Of a stretch of DNA of 64,000 nucleotides, positions 44,745 through 54,160 are shown piece by piece. Made by a program: the position numbers and the translations under genes. Position 1 is the first letter of the stretch. Each line of letters starts with the position of its first letter. Under the pieces are notes generated by a model. The model saw only the letters and a program-made list of their open reading frames with translations. It had not been told where the DNA came from and searched no databases. Source of the stretch: Cellulomonas palmilytica (lineage in GTDB: Bacteria > Actinomycetota > Actinomycetes > Actinomycetales > Cellulomonadaceae); NCBI RefSeq assembly GCF_021590045.1, contig NZ_CP062221.1, positions 3,658,001 to 3,722,000 of the forward strand, read 5' to 3'.

Positions 44745-45544
44745 CAGCTGTAGGACCTCCGCTGGTCCGCGGGCGGGACGGTCGCGCCCTTGTACTCGAC
44801 CGGGATGCCGCCCAGCGGGTAGTCCTTGCGCTGGGGGTGGCCCGGCCAGTCGTCGGGCATCTCGATGCGGGCGAGCCCGGGGTGGCCGTCGAAGATGATC
44901 CCGAAGAAGTCGAACGTCTCGCGCTCGTGCCAGTCGTGGCCCGGGTAGACGCCCGTCGTCGACGGGACGTGCGGGTCGGCCTCGCTCACCGCGACCTCGA
45001 GCCGCAGGCTGCGCGAGTGCGTCACCGACGTCAGGTGGTACACGGCGTGCAGCTCGCGGCCCGTGTCGTGCGGGTAGTGCACCCCGGAGACGCCCAGGCC
45101 GAGCTCGAAGCGCAGGTCCTGGTCGTCGCGCAGGTGGCGGCACACCTCGACGAGGTGGTCGCGCACCACGTTGACGGTCAGCTCGCCGCGGTCCACGACC
45201 ACGGACTCCACCGCGTTCGCGAAGCCGGTGCCCGACGCGTCGAGCAGCTCGGCGAGGATGTCGACGACCTCGTCGAACCAGCCGCCGTACGGGCGCTCGC
45301 TCGGCCCCGGCAGGACGACCGTGGTGACCAGCCCGCCGAAGCCCGAGGTGTCCCCCGAGCCCTGCGCGCCGAACAGGCCGTGGCGCACGTCGACCACGTC
45401 GAGCGGGGTGCGCGGGGCGCCACCCGTCGCGGGCACGTGCTGCGACCCCGCCTCGAGGGCCGCCTCCGTCGTGGACTGCGCGTCGGTCGTGCCCTCGCCG
45501 GGCTTGACCGCGTCCGCGGCGTCCTTCTTCAGCTCGTCGCTCAT
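44744..45544 (-). CDS. nuoC: NADH-quinone oxidoreductase subunit C
   Basis: A 266-residue 30-kDa-type subunit of the connecting module. The conserved [20 protein letters not shown] and [17 protein letters not shown] are near the C-terminus. The first 60 residues are a variable acidic and Thr-rich extension. NuoC and NuoD are separate genes here, unlike the fused form in E. coli. The ATG overlaps the nuoB stop (ATGA). Confidence 0.96.
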   Translation of the reverse strand: MSDELKKDAADAVKPGEGTTDAQSTTEAALEAGSQHVPATGGAPRTPLDVVDVRHGLFGAQGSGDTSGFGGLVTTVVLPGPSERPYGGWFDEVVDILAELLDASGTGFANAVESVVVDRGELTVNVVRDHLVEVCRHLRDDQDLRFELGLGVSGVHYPHDTGRELHAVYHLTSVTHSRSLRLEVAVSEADPHVPSTTGVYPGHDWHERETFDFFGIIFDGHPGLARIEMPDDWPGHPQRKDYPLGGIPVEYKGATVPPADQRRSYS

Positions 45545-46092
45545 CGCAGCAGACCCGTCATGTGCGAGGTGGGCGTGGCCGCGAGCGCCGCCGCCTCGGC
45601 CGCCGCGGCGGCCTCCTTGCGGTTCACGCCGAGCGGCTCGTTCTGGATCTGGTCGTGCAGCGTGAGGATCGCGTTGATGAGCATCTCCGGCCGCGGCGGG
45701 CAGCCCGGCAGGTAGATGTCCACCGGCACGATGTGGTCGACGCCCTGCACGATCGCGTAGTTGTTGAACATGCCGCCCGACGAGGCGCACACGCCCATCG
45801 ACAGCACCCACTTCGGCTCGGACATCTGGTCGTAGACCTGACGCACGACTGGCGCCATCTTCTGGCTCACGCGCCCGGCGACGATCATGAGGTCCGCCTG
45901 GCGCGGCGACGCGCGGAACACCTCCATGCCGAACCGCGACAGGTCGTAGCGCGGTGCGCCCGCGGCCATCATCTCGATCGCGCAGCACGCGAGACCGAAC
46001 GTGACGGGCCACAGCGAGCCCTTGCGGAAGTAGCCGACGAGGTCCTCGATCGTCGTCAGCAGGAACCCGGAGGGTGCCTCCTCGATCCCCAT
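45541..46092 (-). CDS. nuoB: NADH-quinone oxidoreductase subunit B
   Basis: A 183-residue subunit carrying the N2 [4Fe-4S] cluster, the last redox centre before quinone. The adjacent cysteine pair in [12 protein letters not shown], the Cys of [10 protein letters not shown], and PGCPPRPE supply the four ligands. Length is typical, with an Ala-rich C-terminal tail. The ATG has GGAGG five bases upstream. It follows nuoA after 96 bases, the largest gap within the nuo genes. Confidence 0.97.
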   Translation of the reverse strand: MGIEEAPSGFLLTTIEDLVGYFRKGSLWPVTFGLACCAIEMMAAGAPRYDLSRFGMEVFRASPRQADLMIVAGRVSQKMAPVVRQVYDQMSEPKWVLSMGVCASSGGMFNNYAIVQGVDHIVPVDIYLPGCPPRPEMLINAILTLHDQIQNEPLGVNRKEAAAAAEAAALAATPTSHMTGLLR

Positions 46093-46188
46093 GTCAGGAC
46101 CTCCTCGTCGTCGTGCGTGTCGTGATCGTCGCCGCCCCTGACCGGGCGGTCCGTGACCTTGGTCCTACGTGCGGCCGCTGGTCCTGGT

Positions 46189-46551
46189 TCAGTCCCACTC
46201 GAAGCCCCCGCGCCGCCACTCGTAGACGAACGGCACCGTGATGAGCACCAGGAACGCGAGCATCGCCACCAGCCCGTACAGCGCGAGCTCCACGAAGCTC
46301 ACGGCCCACGGGTAGAGGAAGACGACCTCGACGTCGAACACGATGAACGTCATCGCGACCAGGTAGTACTTGATCGGGAAGCGGCCGCCGCCCACGGCGT
46401 GCGGGGTCGGCTGGATCCCGCACTCGTACGCCTCGAGCTTGGCGCGGTTGTACCGCTTGGGTCCGATGATCGCGCTCGCGCCGACGCCCCCGAGGGCGAG
46501 GACCGCGGCGATGCCCATGAGCCACAGGAGCGGCACGTACGGGTTGGTCAT
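46189..46551 (-). CDS. nuoA: NADH-quinone oxidoreductase subunit A
   Basis: A 120-residue, three-helix membrane subunit of complex I. The conserved loop AYECGIQP and the segment FIVFDVEVVFLYPWA (acidic residues near the quinone channel) are present. Normal length. First nuo gene, 43 bases after the reductase gene; probably in the same transcript. Confidence 0.96.
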   Translation of the reverse strand: MTNPYVPLLWLMGIAAVLALGGVGASAIIGPKRYNRAKLEAYECGIQPTPHAVGGGRFPIKYYLVAMTFIVFDVEVVFLYPWAVSFVELALYGLVAMLAFLVLITVPFVYEWRRGGFEWD

Positions 46552-46594
46552 CAGGCGTCCTTCCTCAACGCTGAGGTGCAGCTGGTCATGTCGG

Positions 46595-47887
46595 TCAGGC
46601 CGCCGGCGCGATCCGGGCCAGGGCGGCGATCGTCCGGTCCACCACGTCTCCGCCGTGCGGCTCGTAGCAGTCGGACAGGAGCTTGAGCACGAACTTCATG
46701 AGCAGGGGCCGCGGCAGGCCGTAGCGCGTGCAGATGCGCATGACCTCGGGGTGCTCGATGAGTCGCACGAACACCCGGCCGAGCGTGTAGTACCCGCCCA
46801 GGTCGTCCTTCATGCGGCGCTGGTACGTGGCCAGCGCGCGCTCGCGGCCCGCGACCGTACCGCGCGCGAGGCCCTGGGCGATCGCGTCGGCCGCGACGCG
46901 TCCCGCCTGCAGGCCGTACGCGATGCCCTCGCCGTTGAACGGGCTGACCATGCCCGCGGCGTCGCCCGCGAGCAGCAGGCCGTCCGCGTACAGCGGGCCG
47001 CGGTTGAAGCCCATGGGCAGCGCGGCGCCACGCACGGGGCCCAGCTGGTTGTCGGGCGTGAACTCCCACTCGGCGGGCGTGTTCGCCATCCACGCCGCGA
47101 ACAGCGTCTTGTAGTCGACCTTCGTCGCGGCGGCCGTCGAGCTCACCGAGCCGAGGCCCACGTTCGCGGTGCCGTCACCGAGCGCGAAGATCCAGCCGTA
47201 GCCCGGCATGAGGTGGGAGCGGCCCGGCTCGCCGTCCCACAGCTCGAGGTGGGACTCCATCCACGCGTCGTCGTGCCGCGGGGTGCGGAAGTACGTGCGC
47301 ACGGCCACGCCCATGGGGCGGTCGTCGCGCTTGGTGCGGCCCACGCCGGTCGCCAGCCGCGCGCTCACGCCGTCCGCCGCGACGACGACGCGGGCGCGGT
47401 AGGTCACCTCGTCGCCGGCCCGCTTCCCGTTCTCGTCGACCGGCCGCGCCGTCACACCCACGACCCGGCCCGTGCGCTCGTCGCGCACCGCGCCCGTGAC
47501 GTTCGTGAGCTCGTGCAGCTTGGCGCCCGCGGCGCGCGCGTGCTCGGCGAGGATCTGGTCGAGGCTCGTCCGGGAGCGCGCCAGGCCGAACGACGGGTAC
47601 GACGAGATCTCGGGCCACGCGAGCTCGAGGCGGTGCCCGCCGCCGATGACGCGCAGGCCCTTGTTGCGGATCCAGCCGTCCTGCTCGCGGATCGGCACGG
47701 CCATCCGGACGAGCTCGGCGACCGCGCGCGGGGTCAGGCCGTCGCCGCACACCTTGTCGCGCGGGAAGGACGCCTTCTCGAGCAGCAGGACGTCGAGTCC
47801 CGCGAGGGCGCAGTGGTACGCGGTCGCGGCCCCGGCAGGACCCGCGCCCACGACGATGACGTCGGCGTCATCGGTTGCGACCACCAC
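46595..47887 (-). CDS. Geranylgeranyl-reductase-family FAD oxidoreductase (MenJ-like)
   Basis: A 430-residue flavoprotein. The FAD-binding VIVVGAGPAGAATAYHCA is at residues 10-27. DKVCGDGLTPRAV and GLLLAGDAAGMVSPFNGEGI are family signatures. In mycobacteria the homologue MenJ saturates one double bond of the menaquinone side chain. Its place directly upstream of nuoA, with a polyprenyl synthase at the far end of the run, supports that role. The GTG at 47887 has GAGG seven bases upstream. It is the first gene after the promoter and Rex-like site. Confidence 0.9.
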   Translation of the reverse strand: MVVATDDADVIVVGAGPAGAATAYHCALAGLDVLLLEKASFPRDKVCGDGLTPRAVAELVRMAVPIREQDGWIRNKGLRVIGGGHRLELAWPEISSYPSFGLARSRTSLDQILAEHARAAGAKLHELTNVTGAVRDERTGRVVGVTARPVDENGKRAGDEVTYRARVVVAADGVSARLATGVGRTKRDDRPMGVAVRTYFRTPRHDDAWMESHLELWDGEPGRSHLMPGYGWIFALGDGTANVGLGSVSSTAAATKVDYKTLFAAWMANTPAEWEFTPDNQLGPVRGAALPMGFNRGPLYADGLLLAGDAAGMVSPFNGEGIAYGLQAGRVAADAIAQGLARGTVAGRERALATYQRRMKDDLGGYYTLGRVFVRLIEHPEVMRICTRYGLPRPLLMKFVLKLLSDCYEPHGGDVVDRTIAALARIAPAA

Positions 47888-47900
47888 GGACTGACCTCAC

Positions 47901-47918
47901 TTGTGACGATGTTCACGT
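47901..47918 (-). promoter_or_regulatory. Putative Rex operator before the reductase-nuo operon
   Basis: The plus strand reads TTGTGACGATGTTCACGT. The family consensus is TTGTGA, six bases, TCACAA; the left half matches fully and the right half at four of six. Rex is the NADH/NAD+ sensing repressor of actinobacteria and controls respiratory genes including nuo in Streptomyces. The site would cover roughly +6 to +23 of the transcript, a position suited to repression. Confidence 0.5.
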
Positions 47919-47930
47919 GCGACTCCGGGG

Positions 47931-47960
47931 AGTCTAGTCACGCCCTCGGGAGGGTGTCTG
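47931..47960 (-). promoter_or_regulatory. Putative promoter of the reductase-nuo operon
   Basis: On the minus strand CAGACA (47960-47955) and TAGACT (47936-47931) are 18 bases apart. The -10 fits TANNNT, and the -35 keeps GACA of TTGACA. The predicted start is about 37 bases before the GTG. Confidence 0.5.
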
Positions 47961-48069
47961 CGAAGGCTTACCTCACCTCGTCCGGGTGTCGCGGGAGCGG
48001 GTGAGGAACGCCCCGCGAACAGCCGGTTCGCGCACCCGTGGCGACCCGACGCGAACGGGCGTGGGGCCG

Positions 48070-48111
48070 CGACGTCCGCCTGTCGGACGTCGCCCGACCG
48101 CCAGTCGGTCG
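48070..48111 (-). terminator. Tandem hairpins after menG
   Basis: A 9-bp perfect stem, cgacgtccg/cggacgtcg with a 5-base loop (48070-48092), is followed by a 6-bp stem, cgaccg/cggtcg (48095-48111). They lie 48-89 bases past the menG stop and before the nuo promoter. Confidence 0.45.
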
Positions 48112-48158
48112 CCCGGGCCGACCACCGCGCGACGGGCGCCCGGAGCCGGCCGACGACG

Positions 48159-48854
48159 TCAGGCCGGACGCGTCCCCCGGTGCAGCGCGACGATGCCGCC
48201 CGACAGGTTCCGGAACGCCACGTGGTCCCAGCCCGCGCGCTTGATCGTGCGGCCCAGCTCGCGCTGGTCCGGCCAGTCACGGATCGACTCCGCGAGGTAC
48301 GTGTACGCGTCCGAGTCGCGCGTCACCGCGCGCGCCACGCGCGGCAGCGCCTGCGTGAGGTACCCCGTGTAGACCGCCCGGAACGGCGCGAACGTCGGCG
48401 TGGAGAACTCGCACACGACGAGCCGCCCGCCCGGGCGCGTCACGCGCAGCATCTCCGCGAGCGCCGCCGGCACGTCCGGCACGTTGCGCAGCCCGAACGA
48501 GATCGTGACCGCGTCGAACGACGCGTCCGCGAACGGCAGGTGCAGCGCGTCGCCCGCGACGAACGGCAGGTCCGGGCGGCGGCGCTTGCCGACACCGAGC
48601 ATCCCCTCGGACAGGTCGCACGGCACGACGAGCACGCCCGCGTCCGCCAGCGGCTCCGACGACGTGCCCGTGCCCGCCGCGAGGTCGAGCACCTTCTCCC
48701 CCGGCTGCGCGCCGAGGGCGGTGAGCGTCGCGCGCCGCCACTGCCGGTCCTGCCCCATCGACAGGACGTCGTTCGTCAGGTCGTAGCGCTGCGCCACGGA
48801 GTCGAACATCGCCGCGACCTCGTCGGGCTTCTTGTCCAGGTTCGCTCGCGCCAT
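48159..48854 (-). CDS. menG: Demethylmenaquinone methyltransferase
   Basis: A 231-residue SAM-dependent methyltransferase of the UbiE/MenG family that performs the last step to menaquinone. Residues [14 protein letters not shown] (near 63) bind [18 protein letters not shown] and the C-terminal [11 protein letters not shown] are UbiE signatures. The ATG at 48854 is preceded by GGGGG at close spacing; the frame is open upstream but without a better start. Divergent from menF across a 185-base region with tandem repeats. Confidence 0.94.
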   Translation of the reverse strand: MARANLDKKPDEVAAMFDSVAQRYDLTNDVLSMGQDRQWRRATLTALGAQPGEKVLDLAAGTGTSSEPLADAGVLVVPCDLSEGMLGVGKRRRPDLPFVAGDALHLPFADASFDAVTISFGLRNVPDVPAALAEMLRVTRPGGRLVVCEFSTPTFAPFRAVYTGYLTQALPRVARAVTRDSDAYTYLAESIRDWPDQRELGRTIKRAGWDHVAFRNLSGGIVALHRGTRPA

Positions 48855-48930
48855 GCCCCCATCGTGCCAGCCCGCCGGGCACGTCACCGACCACGCGCGC
48901 GCCGCGCCGGGCGTCCGGAGCGCAGCCGGG

Positions 48931-48981
48931 TGTGACGAACGGACCAGTGTGACGAACGGACCAGTGTGACGAACGGACCAG
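48931..48981. repeat. Three tandem copies of a 17-bp repeat
   Basis: tgtgacgaacggaccag occurs three times head to tail without mismatch in the divergent menG-menF region, 77 bases before menG and 59 before menF. It does not resemble a promoter box. It may be a repeated regulator site or a simple expansion. Confidence 0.92.
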
Positions 48982-49025
48982 GCCACGGGCTCGTCACCGC
49001 GACGAGCGCGACGCCGACGCGGGCA

Positions 49026-49031
49026 TACCCT
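49026..49031 (+). promoter_or_regulatory. TACCCT box directly before menF
   Basis: A TANNNT-type -10 eight bases before the menF ATG, so the transcript would start at the ATG. No Shine-Dalgarno is present. Confidence 0.4.
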
Positions 49032-49039
49032 GGGACGCG

Positions 49040-50431
49040 ATGAGCACGACAGCCTCCGCGCCCGCGGAGCGACTCCCGCATCCCCTCGTCGTCCGCACCG
49101 TCCCCCTGGACGCGCTCGCGCCCGACGCGGTCGCCGACCCGTCCGGCGAGCACCTGCCGGACCCCGCGGACCTCCTCGAGCTGCTGCCCGCACCCGGTGC
49201 GGAGCGCGCCGAGGGCGCCCCGCCGCTCGCGTGGGTGCGCCGCGGCGACGGGCTGGTCGCGTGGGGCGAGGTGCTGCGGTTCGAGGTCGCGGGTCCCGAC
49301 CGGTTCGCCGACGCCGAGCGCGCGTGGCACGACGTCCTCACGCACGCCGTCGTGCGCGACGAGGTGCGGCTGCCCGGCTCGGGTCCCGTCGCGTTCGGCT
49401 CGTTCGCGTTCGACGACGAGTCCGCGGCCGGCGGCGTCGTCGTCGTGCCGCGCGTCGTCGTCGGGCGCCGCGGCCGCCGCACGTGGCTCACCACGATGAC
49501 CACGGGCCCCGCGCTCGGCCCCGTGCCGGACCTCGAGGAGCTCGCGGGCGACCGCGTGCCTCCCACCTCCCCCGGCCGGGTCACCTACTGCGACGGTGCC
49601 GTGCCCGCGCACGGCTGGCGCGACGTCGTCGCCGCCGGCATCGCGGCCGTCCACGCCGACGAGGTCGACAAGGTCGTCCTCGCGCGCGACGTCGTGGCCC
49701 GCACGCAGCGCCCGCTCGACGTGCGCTGGGCGCTCGGACGGCTCGCGGACCGCTACCCGTCGTGCTGGACGTTCAGCGTCGACGGCATGATCGGCGCGAC
49801 CCCCGAGCTGCTGGTGCGCTCCGAGAAGGGCCTCGTGACCTCGCGCGTGCTCGCCGGCACCATCCGGCGCACGGGCGACGACGCCGCCGACCTCGCGCGT
49901 GCCGCGATCCTCGCGCACTCGTCCAAGGACCTCGAGGAGCACGAGTACGCGGTGCGGTCGGTCGCGCACGCGCTCGAGCCGTTCTGCTCGTCGACGAACG
50001 TGCCGGACGTGCCGTTCGTGCTGCACCTGCCGAACGTGCTGCACCTGGCCTCGGACGTCACGGGCGTCCTGACCGACGGCTCGGACGGCGTCGTCGGCGC
50101 CCCGACGCACCCGTCGTCGCTCGCGCTCGCCGCCGCGCTGCACCCGACCGCCGCCGTGTGCGGGACGCCGACGCGCGCCGCCGCGGCGCTCATCCGCCGC
50201 ATCGAGGGCATGGACCGTGCCCGGTACGCCGGACCGGTCGGGTGGTTCGGCGCCGACGGCGACGGCGAGTGGGGCATCGCGCTGCGCTCGGCTCAGACCT
50301 CGCCCGACGACCCGACGCGCGTGCGGCTGTTCGCGGGCTGCGGGATCGTCGCCGCGTCCGACCCGGCCGCCGAGCTCGCGGAGTCCGAGGCCAAGCTCGT
50401 CCCGATGCGGACCGCGCTCGCGTCCGACTGA
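49040..50431 (+). CDS. menF: Isochorismate synthase (menaquinone pathway)
   Basis: A 463-residue chorismate-utilising enzyme that converts chorismate to isochorismate, the entry to menaquinone synthesis. The C-terminal half carries the family motifs [43 protein letters not shown] and [23 protein letters not shown]. The N-terminal 150 residues are more variable. A salicylate or anthranilate synthase is less likely given the men genes nearby. Probably leaderless. Convergent with the S1C protease gene. Confidence 0.9.
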   Translation: MSTTASAPAERLPHPLVVRTVPLDALAPDAVADPSGEHLPDPADLLELLPAPGAERAEGAPPLAWVRRGDGLVAWGEVLRFEVAGPDRFADAERAWHDVLTHAVVRDEVRLPGSGPVAFGSFAFDDESAAGGVVVVPRVVVGRRGRRTWLTTMTTGPALGPVPDLEELAGDRVPPTSPGRVTYCDGAVPAHGWRDVVAAGIAAVHADEVDKVVLARDVVARTQRPLDVRWALGRLADRYPSCWTFSVDGMIGATPELLVRSEKGLVTSRVLAGTIRRTGDDAADLARAAILAHSSKDLEEHEYAVRSVAHALEPFCSSTNVPDVPFVLHLPNVLHLASDVTGVLTDGSDGVVGAPTHPSSLALAAALHPTAAVCGTPTRAAAALIRRIEGMDRARYAGPVGWFGADGDGEWGIALRSAQTSPDDPTRVRLFAGCGIVAASDPAAELAESEAKLVPMRTALASD

Positions 50432-50476
50432 CCACCGGTCCCCGGCGGGCGCGCGCTCGTCGTCGGGACGCGCGGA

Positions 50477-50508
50477 GCCCGGCCGGACCAGGGGGAGTCC
50501 GACCGGGC
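50477..50508. terminator. Bidirectional hairpin between menF and the S1C protease gene
   Basis: gcccggccggac and gtccgaccgggc form a 12-bp stem with one mismatch and an 8-base loop in the 91-base convergent gap. Confidence 0.5.
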
Positions 50509-50522
50509 GGCCGCGCACCGGG

Positions 50523-52124
50523 TCAACGACCCTGACCCGCCCCGTTCTCCTGCAGCCACTGCCACAGCTCGTCGGGCGTCATGTTCTGCAGGTCGGGCAG
50601 CTGCGAGCCGTCGCCGAAGCCCGGACGACCCTGCCCGTCGCCCTGCCCGTCGCCCTGCCCGTCGCCCTGCCCGTCGCCCTGCCCGCCACCCGGCTGGTCA
50701 CCCTGCTGGTCACCCTGGCCGTCGCCCTGCTGCCGCTCGGGCGTCGTCGCCGGGGCGTCCTCGCGGGTCGCGAGCGTGACGTCGACGTCCCTCGCCTCGC
50801 CGTCGCGCACGACCGTGAGCGTCACGGACGCGCCCGACGCGAACGACCGCACGTACGCCGTCAGCGACTCCGCGCCGCCCACGGCCTTGCCGTCGATGCC
50901 GACGACCACGTCGTCGACCTGCAGGCCGGCCTTCGCGGCGGGCGAGCCCTCGTTGACCTGCTTGACCACCGCACCGGCCCGCGTGACGCCGTCGACGGTC
51001 GCCGTGCCGTCGTCGAGCCCCACACCGAGGAACGCGTGCTTGGCCGTGCCGGTCTCGACCAGCTGCCCGGCGATGTTCTTCACCAGGTTCACCGGGATCG
51101 CGAAGCCCAGGCCGATCGAGCCGGACTGCTGCGACGTGGTCGCGATGGACGAGTTGATGCCGATGACGCGGCCCTGCGCGTCGAACAGCGGGCCACCGGA
51201 GTTGCCGGGGTTGACCGACGCGTCGACCTGGATCGCGTTGGTGACCGTGGCCTGCGAGCCGTCCTCGCTCTGCGTCGAGACCGGCCGGTCGACCGCGGAG
51301 ACGATGCCCGTGGTGACGGTGTTCTGCAGGCCGAGGGGGTTGCCGACCGCCATGACGGCGGCACCCACGCGCACCTGCGCCGAGTCGCCGAGCGCGGCGG
51401 GCTCGAGGTCGCTCGGCGGGTCGACGAGCTTGACGACCGCCAGATCCGTGGTCGGGTCGGTGCCGACGACCTTCGCGGTGAAGATGCGCCCGTCGGTGAG
51501 CGTCACCCGCACCTGGTCGTCCTGCGCGCCGGCCACCACGTGGTTGTTGGTGACGATGTGGCCCTCGTCGTCGATGACGACGCCCGAGCCGAGCGACGTC
51601 CCGCCCGCCGTGGTCGTCTCGATCGCGATGACGGACGGCTGCACGGCCGCGGCGACGGCCGACCAGTCCGGGGCGTCGTCCGACGAGCCCGCGACCGGCA
51701 CGGTGTCCGTGGACGCGTGGCCGAGCTGCGCGAACGAGCTGGTGCCGTCCGACGAGCTCGGGGCGTCGTCGTCGCCGAACGCGCCCGTGAGGCCGAGCGT
51801 CGCGACGGCCGCGACGAGCGCGGCCGCGGCGGCCGACGTCACGGGGATCCAGACGCGGCCGCGGCGCTCGCGGCGCGCGGGGTCGGCCGGCGGCTGCTCG
51901 GCGGCGGCCCACGGGCCGGTCGGCGCGCCGGGGCCCGGCTGCTGCGCGGCGGGCGCGTACGGGTGGGCGACCGGGGCCGGCTGCGGCGGGACGGGCTGCG
52001 GCGGGACGGGCTGCGGCGGGACGGTCGGGTAGGCGGCCGTCGGCGTGGTGGGCGGCGCGGGGACCGGCGGCAGCGGCTGGGTCGGCTCCGCCTGCGGGTG
52101 GTTCTCGGGCGTAGGGGTGGTCAT
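50523..52124 (-). CDS. Membrane-anchored S1C serine protease with PDZ domain (HtrA/DegP-like)
   Basis: A 533-residue protease probably acting on misfolded proteins outside the membrane. A Pro-rich cytoplasmic N-terminus (repeats of PPQPV) precedes one membrane span at about residues 91-116. The trypsin-like domain has His195 (TNNHVV), Asp227 (TTDLAVVK) and Ser309 (NPGNSGGPL), a complete triad. One PDZ domain follows (about residues 365-460). The tail has repeated GDGQ units and ends LWQWLQENGAGQGR. The ATG has AGGAGG eight bases upstream. It sits among men genes but has no evident link to them. Confidence 0.93.
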   Translation of the reverse strand: MTTPTPENHPQAEPTQPLPPVPAPPTTPTAAYPTVPPQPVPPQPVPPQPAPVAHPYAPAAQQPGPGAPTGPWAAAEQPPADPARRERRGRVWIPVTSAAAAALVAAVATLGLTGAFGDDDAPSSSDGTSSFAQLGHASTDTVPVAGSSDDAPDWSAVAAAVQPSVIAIETTTAGGTSLGSGVVIDDEGHIVTNNHVVAGAQDDQVRVTLTDGRIFTAKVVGTDPTTDLAVVKLVDPPSDLEPAALGDSAQVRVGAAVMAVGNPLGLQNTVTTGIVSAVDRPVSTQSEDGSQATVTNAIQVDASVNPGNSGGPLFDAQGRVIGINSSIATTSQQSGSIGLGFAIPVNLVKNIAGQLVETGTAKHAFLGVGLDDGTATVDGVTRAGAVVKQVNEGSPAAKAGLQVDDVVVGIDGKAVGGAESLTAYVRSFASGASVTLTVVRDGEARDVDVTLATREDAPATTPERQQGDGQGDQQGDQPGGGQGDGQGDGQGDGQGDGQGRPGFGDGSQLPDLQNMTPDELWQWLQENGAGQGR

Positions 52125-52243
52125 GTCGAGCTCCTCCTCGGGTCGGACTCCATGACACGTCGCTCTTCTGGGCGCAGCCTTCGGCGTACCTGTGAGTTCC
52201 CTGGGAGTTCGTCGGACGCGTGGCCGGTCGCGCGCAGGAGGCG

Positions 52244-54160
52244 TCAGCGGGCGCCCAGGACGCGCGCGGCGGCCGCCGCGACCTCCTGGGCGAGCAGCGT
52301 CGACTGCGCGCGACGCCCGGCGCGGTCGACCCGCACCTCGACGACGCTCACGCCACGCCCGGGCGCGGCCAGCGCGGGCAGGAGCCCGTCGACCTCGACG
52401 ACGCGCGTGTGCCGCACGCCGTACCCGGCGCACAGCGCGGCGAGGTCCGCGCCGTGCGGCGTGCCGAACACGCGCTCGAACACCGCGGCGCGGTGCGGCT
52501 CGCCGTGCTCGAGCGTCGCGAAGATCGAGCCGCCGTCGTCGTTCGCGACGACGAGCTGCAGGTCGACGGGCGGCTCGGCCGGCCCGCGCAGCAGCCCGCC
52601 GACGTCGTGCAGGAACGTCAGGTCGCCGAGGAGCGCGCGCACGCGGCGGCGCGGCAGCGCGAGCGCCACGCCCGTGGCGGTCGACACGGTGCCGTCGATG
52701 CCGGCGAGCCCGCGGTTGGCGAGCACGAGCGGCGGGTCGTCCCAGCGGGCGACGAGGTCGAGGTCGCGCACCGGGTTGGAGGACCCGACGACGACCACGT
52801 CCTGCGGCGTGCTCGCCGTGGCGAGCGCGCGGGCGAGCACGGGCCCGGTGATGCGCGCGCCGGTGCGGGAGCGGCGGCCGCGCACGGCCTCGGGGCCGTC
52901 GTCGAGCACGCCGTCGACCGCGGCGCATGCGGCGGCGTCGGCCGCGAGCCACGACTCGAGCCAGCCCGCGGGGCCGGGCATGCGCCCCTGCCGCATGCGC
53001 GCGGACGTCTCGAGCAGCACCTGGTCGGCGGAGCGCGCGGCGTCGTACCAGTCCGCGCCGCGCGGGGCGAGCACGACGACCTCGACGTCCTCGCGGGCGA
53101 GCAGCGCGGACACGGGCCGCGAGAGCGTGGGGTGGCCGAGCACGACGACGCGGCGCACGCGGCCGCCGAGCTCGGGGTGCGCGAGCAGCAGCCGGTAGGC
53201 GCCGATCGCGCACGGGCCGCCGCGCGCGCCCGAGGACGGCTCGGCGAGCAGCGGCCACGCGTTGGCCTCGGCGATGCGTCGCGCGGCGAGCCCGGCGCCG
53301 TCGCCCGCGACGACGACGGTCGGCACTCCCCCGAGCCGTCCGGGCGCGCGGCGCGTGGGGCGCTCGTCGTCGGCGACGCGCTGCGTGGCGGCGACGACCG
53401 CGGGGATCGCGCCGGTCGCGGTCGGGACGCTCGGGCCCGGGCGGGACTGCACGTGCGTGAGGCCCGCGGTGCCGGGTGCGGGCCACGGCTCGTCGCCGGG
53501 GACGAGCGGCTCGCGGAACGCGAGGTTGAGGTGCACGGGTCCGGGGTCGCCCGTGCGCGCGCCGGTCGCGGCCGCCACCGCGCGCGCGGCGGCGTTGCGG
53601 ACGTCGCGCGCCTCGTGCGGCAGGCCGGCGGGCGCGGGCACGTCGAGCAGCAGGCGCAGCGCGCTGCCGAAGATCCCGGGCTGGTCGGTGGTCTGGTTGG
53701 CGCCCGTGCCACGCAGCTCGTGCGGGCGGTCGGCGCTGAGCACGACGAGCGGGATCCCGCTGTGGTGCGCCTCGAGCACCGCGGGGTGCAGGTTGGCCAC
53801 GGCCGTGCCGGACGTCGTCACCACGGCGACGGGGCGGGCCGTGCCGGGGCCGCCGTCGGCGTGCGCGGACGCCTTCGCCAGACCGAGCGCGAGGAAGCCC
53901 GCGGCGCGCTCGTCGACGCGCACGTGCAGGCGCAGCGCGGGAGCGTGCTCGGGGCGCTCGTCGTCGCCCAGTGCCGCGTCCGCGAGCGCGTAGGCGAGCG
54001 GCGCGCTGCGCGAGCCGGGCGCGAGCACCACGTCCTCGACGCCGAGCCGCGCGAGCGCCTGCACCAGGACGCGGGCGGAGGCGACGGCCGGACCGCCCGG
54101 GCCGGGGCCGGTCGAGGGGCCTGCGGGGTCCGGGACAGCCGTCGTCACGCGGGACATCAT
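52244..54160 (-). CDS. menD: MenD, SEPHCHC synthase
   Basis: A 638-residue thiamine-diphosphate enzyme that joins 2-oxoglutarate to isochorismate. The N-terminal VVLAPGSRSAPLAYAL and HVRVDERAAGFLALG (catalytic Glu region, about residue 75) are MenD signatures. TTSGTAVANLHPAV, NQTTDQPGIFG and the cofactor-binding LGDLTFLHDVGGLL near residue 495 complete the set. The ATG at 54160 overlaps the menC stop (ATGA) and has GGAG five bases upstream, so menC and menD form one leftward operon. Slightly longer than E. coli MenD (556). Confidence 0.95.
   Translation of the reverse strand: MMSRVTTAVPDPAGPSTGPGPGGPAVASARVLVQALARLGVEDVVLAPGSRSAPLAYALADAALGDDERPEHAPALRLHVRVDERAAGFLALGLAKASAHADGGPGTARPVAVVTTSGTAVANLHPAVLEAHHSGIPLVVLSADRPHELRGTGANQTTDQPGIFGSALRLLLDVPAPAGLPHEARDVRNAAARAVAAATGARTGDPGPVHLNLAFREPLVPGDEPWPAPGTAGLTHVQSRPGPSVPTATGAIPAVVAATQRVADDERPTRRAPGRLGGVPTVVVAGDGAGLAARRIAEANAWPLLAEPSSGARGGPCAIGAYRLLLAHPELGGRVRRVVVLGHPTLSRPVSALLAREDVEVVVLAPRGADWYDAARSADQVLLETSARMRQGRMPGPAGWLESWLAADAAACAAVDGVLDDGPEAVRGRRSRTGARITGPVLARALATASTPQDVVVVGSSNPVRDLDLVARWDDPPLVLANRGLAGIDGTVSTATGVALALPRRRVRALLGDLTFLHDVGGLLRGPAEPPVDLQLVVANDDGGSIFATLEHGEPHRAAVFERVFGTPHGADLAALCAGYGVRHTRVVEVDGLLPALAAPGRGVSVVEVRVDRAGRRAQSTLLAQEVAAAAARVLGAR

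Noticed and set aside
50617..50700. A run of 12-base repeats resembling a small CRISPR-like or regulatory array
   Set aside because: It encodes the GDGQ repeats in the tail of the S1C protease, in frame, with no spacers.
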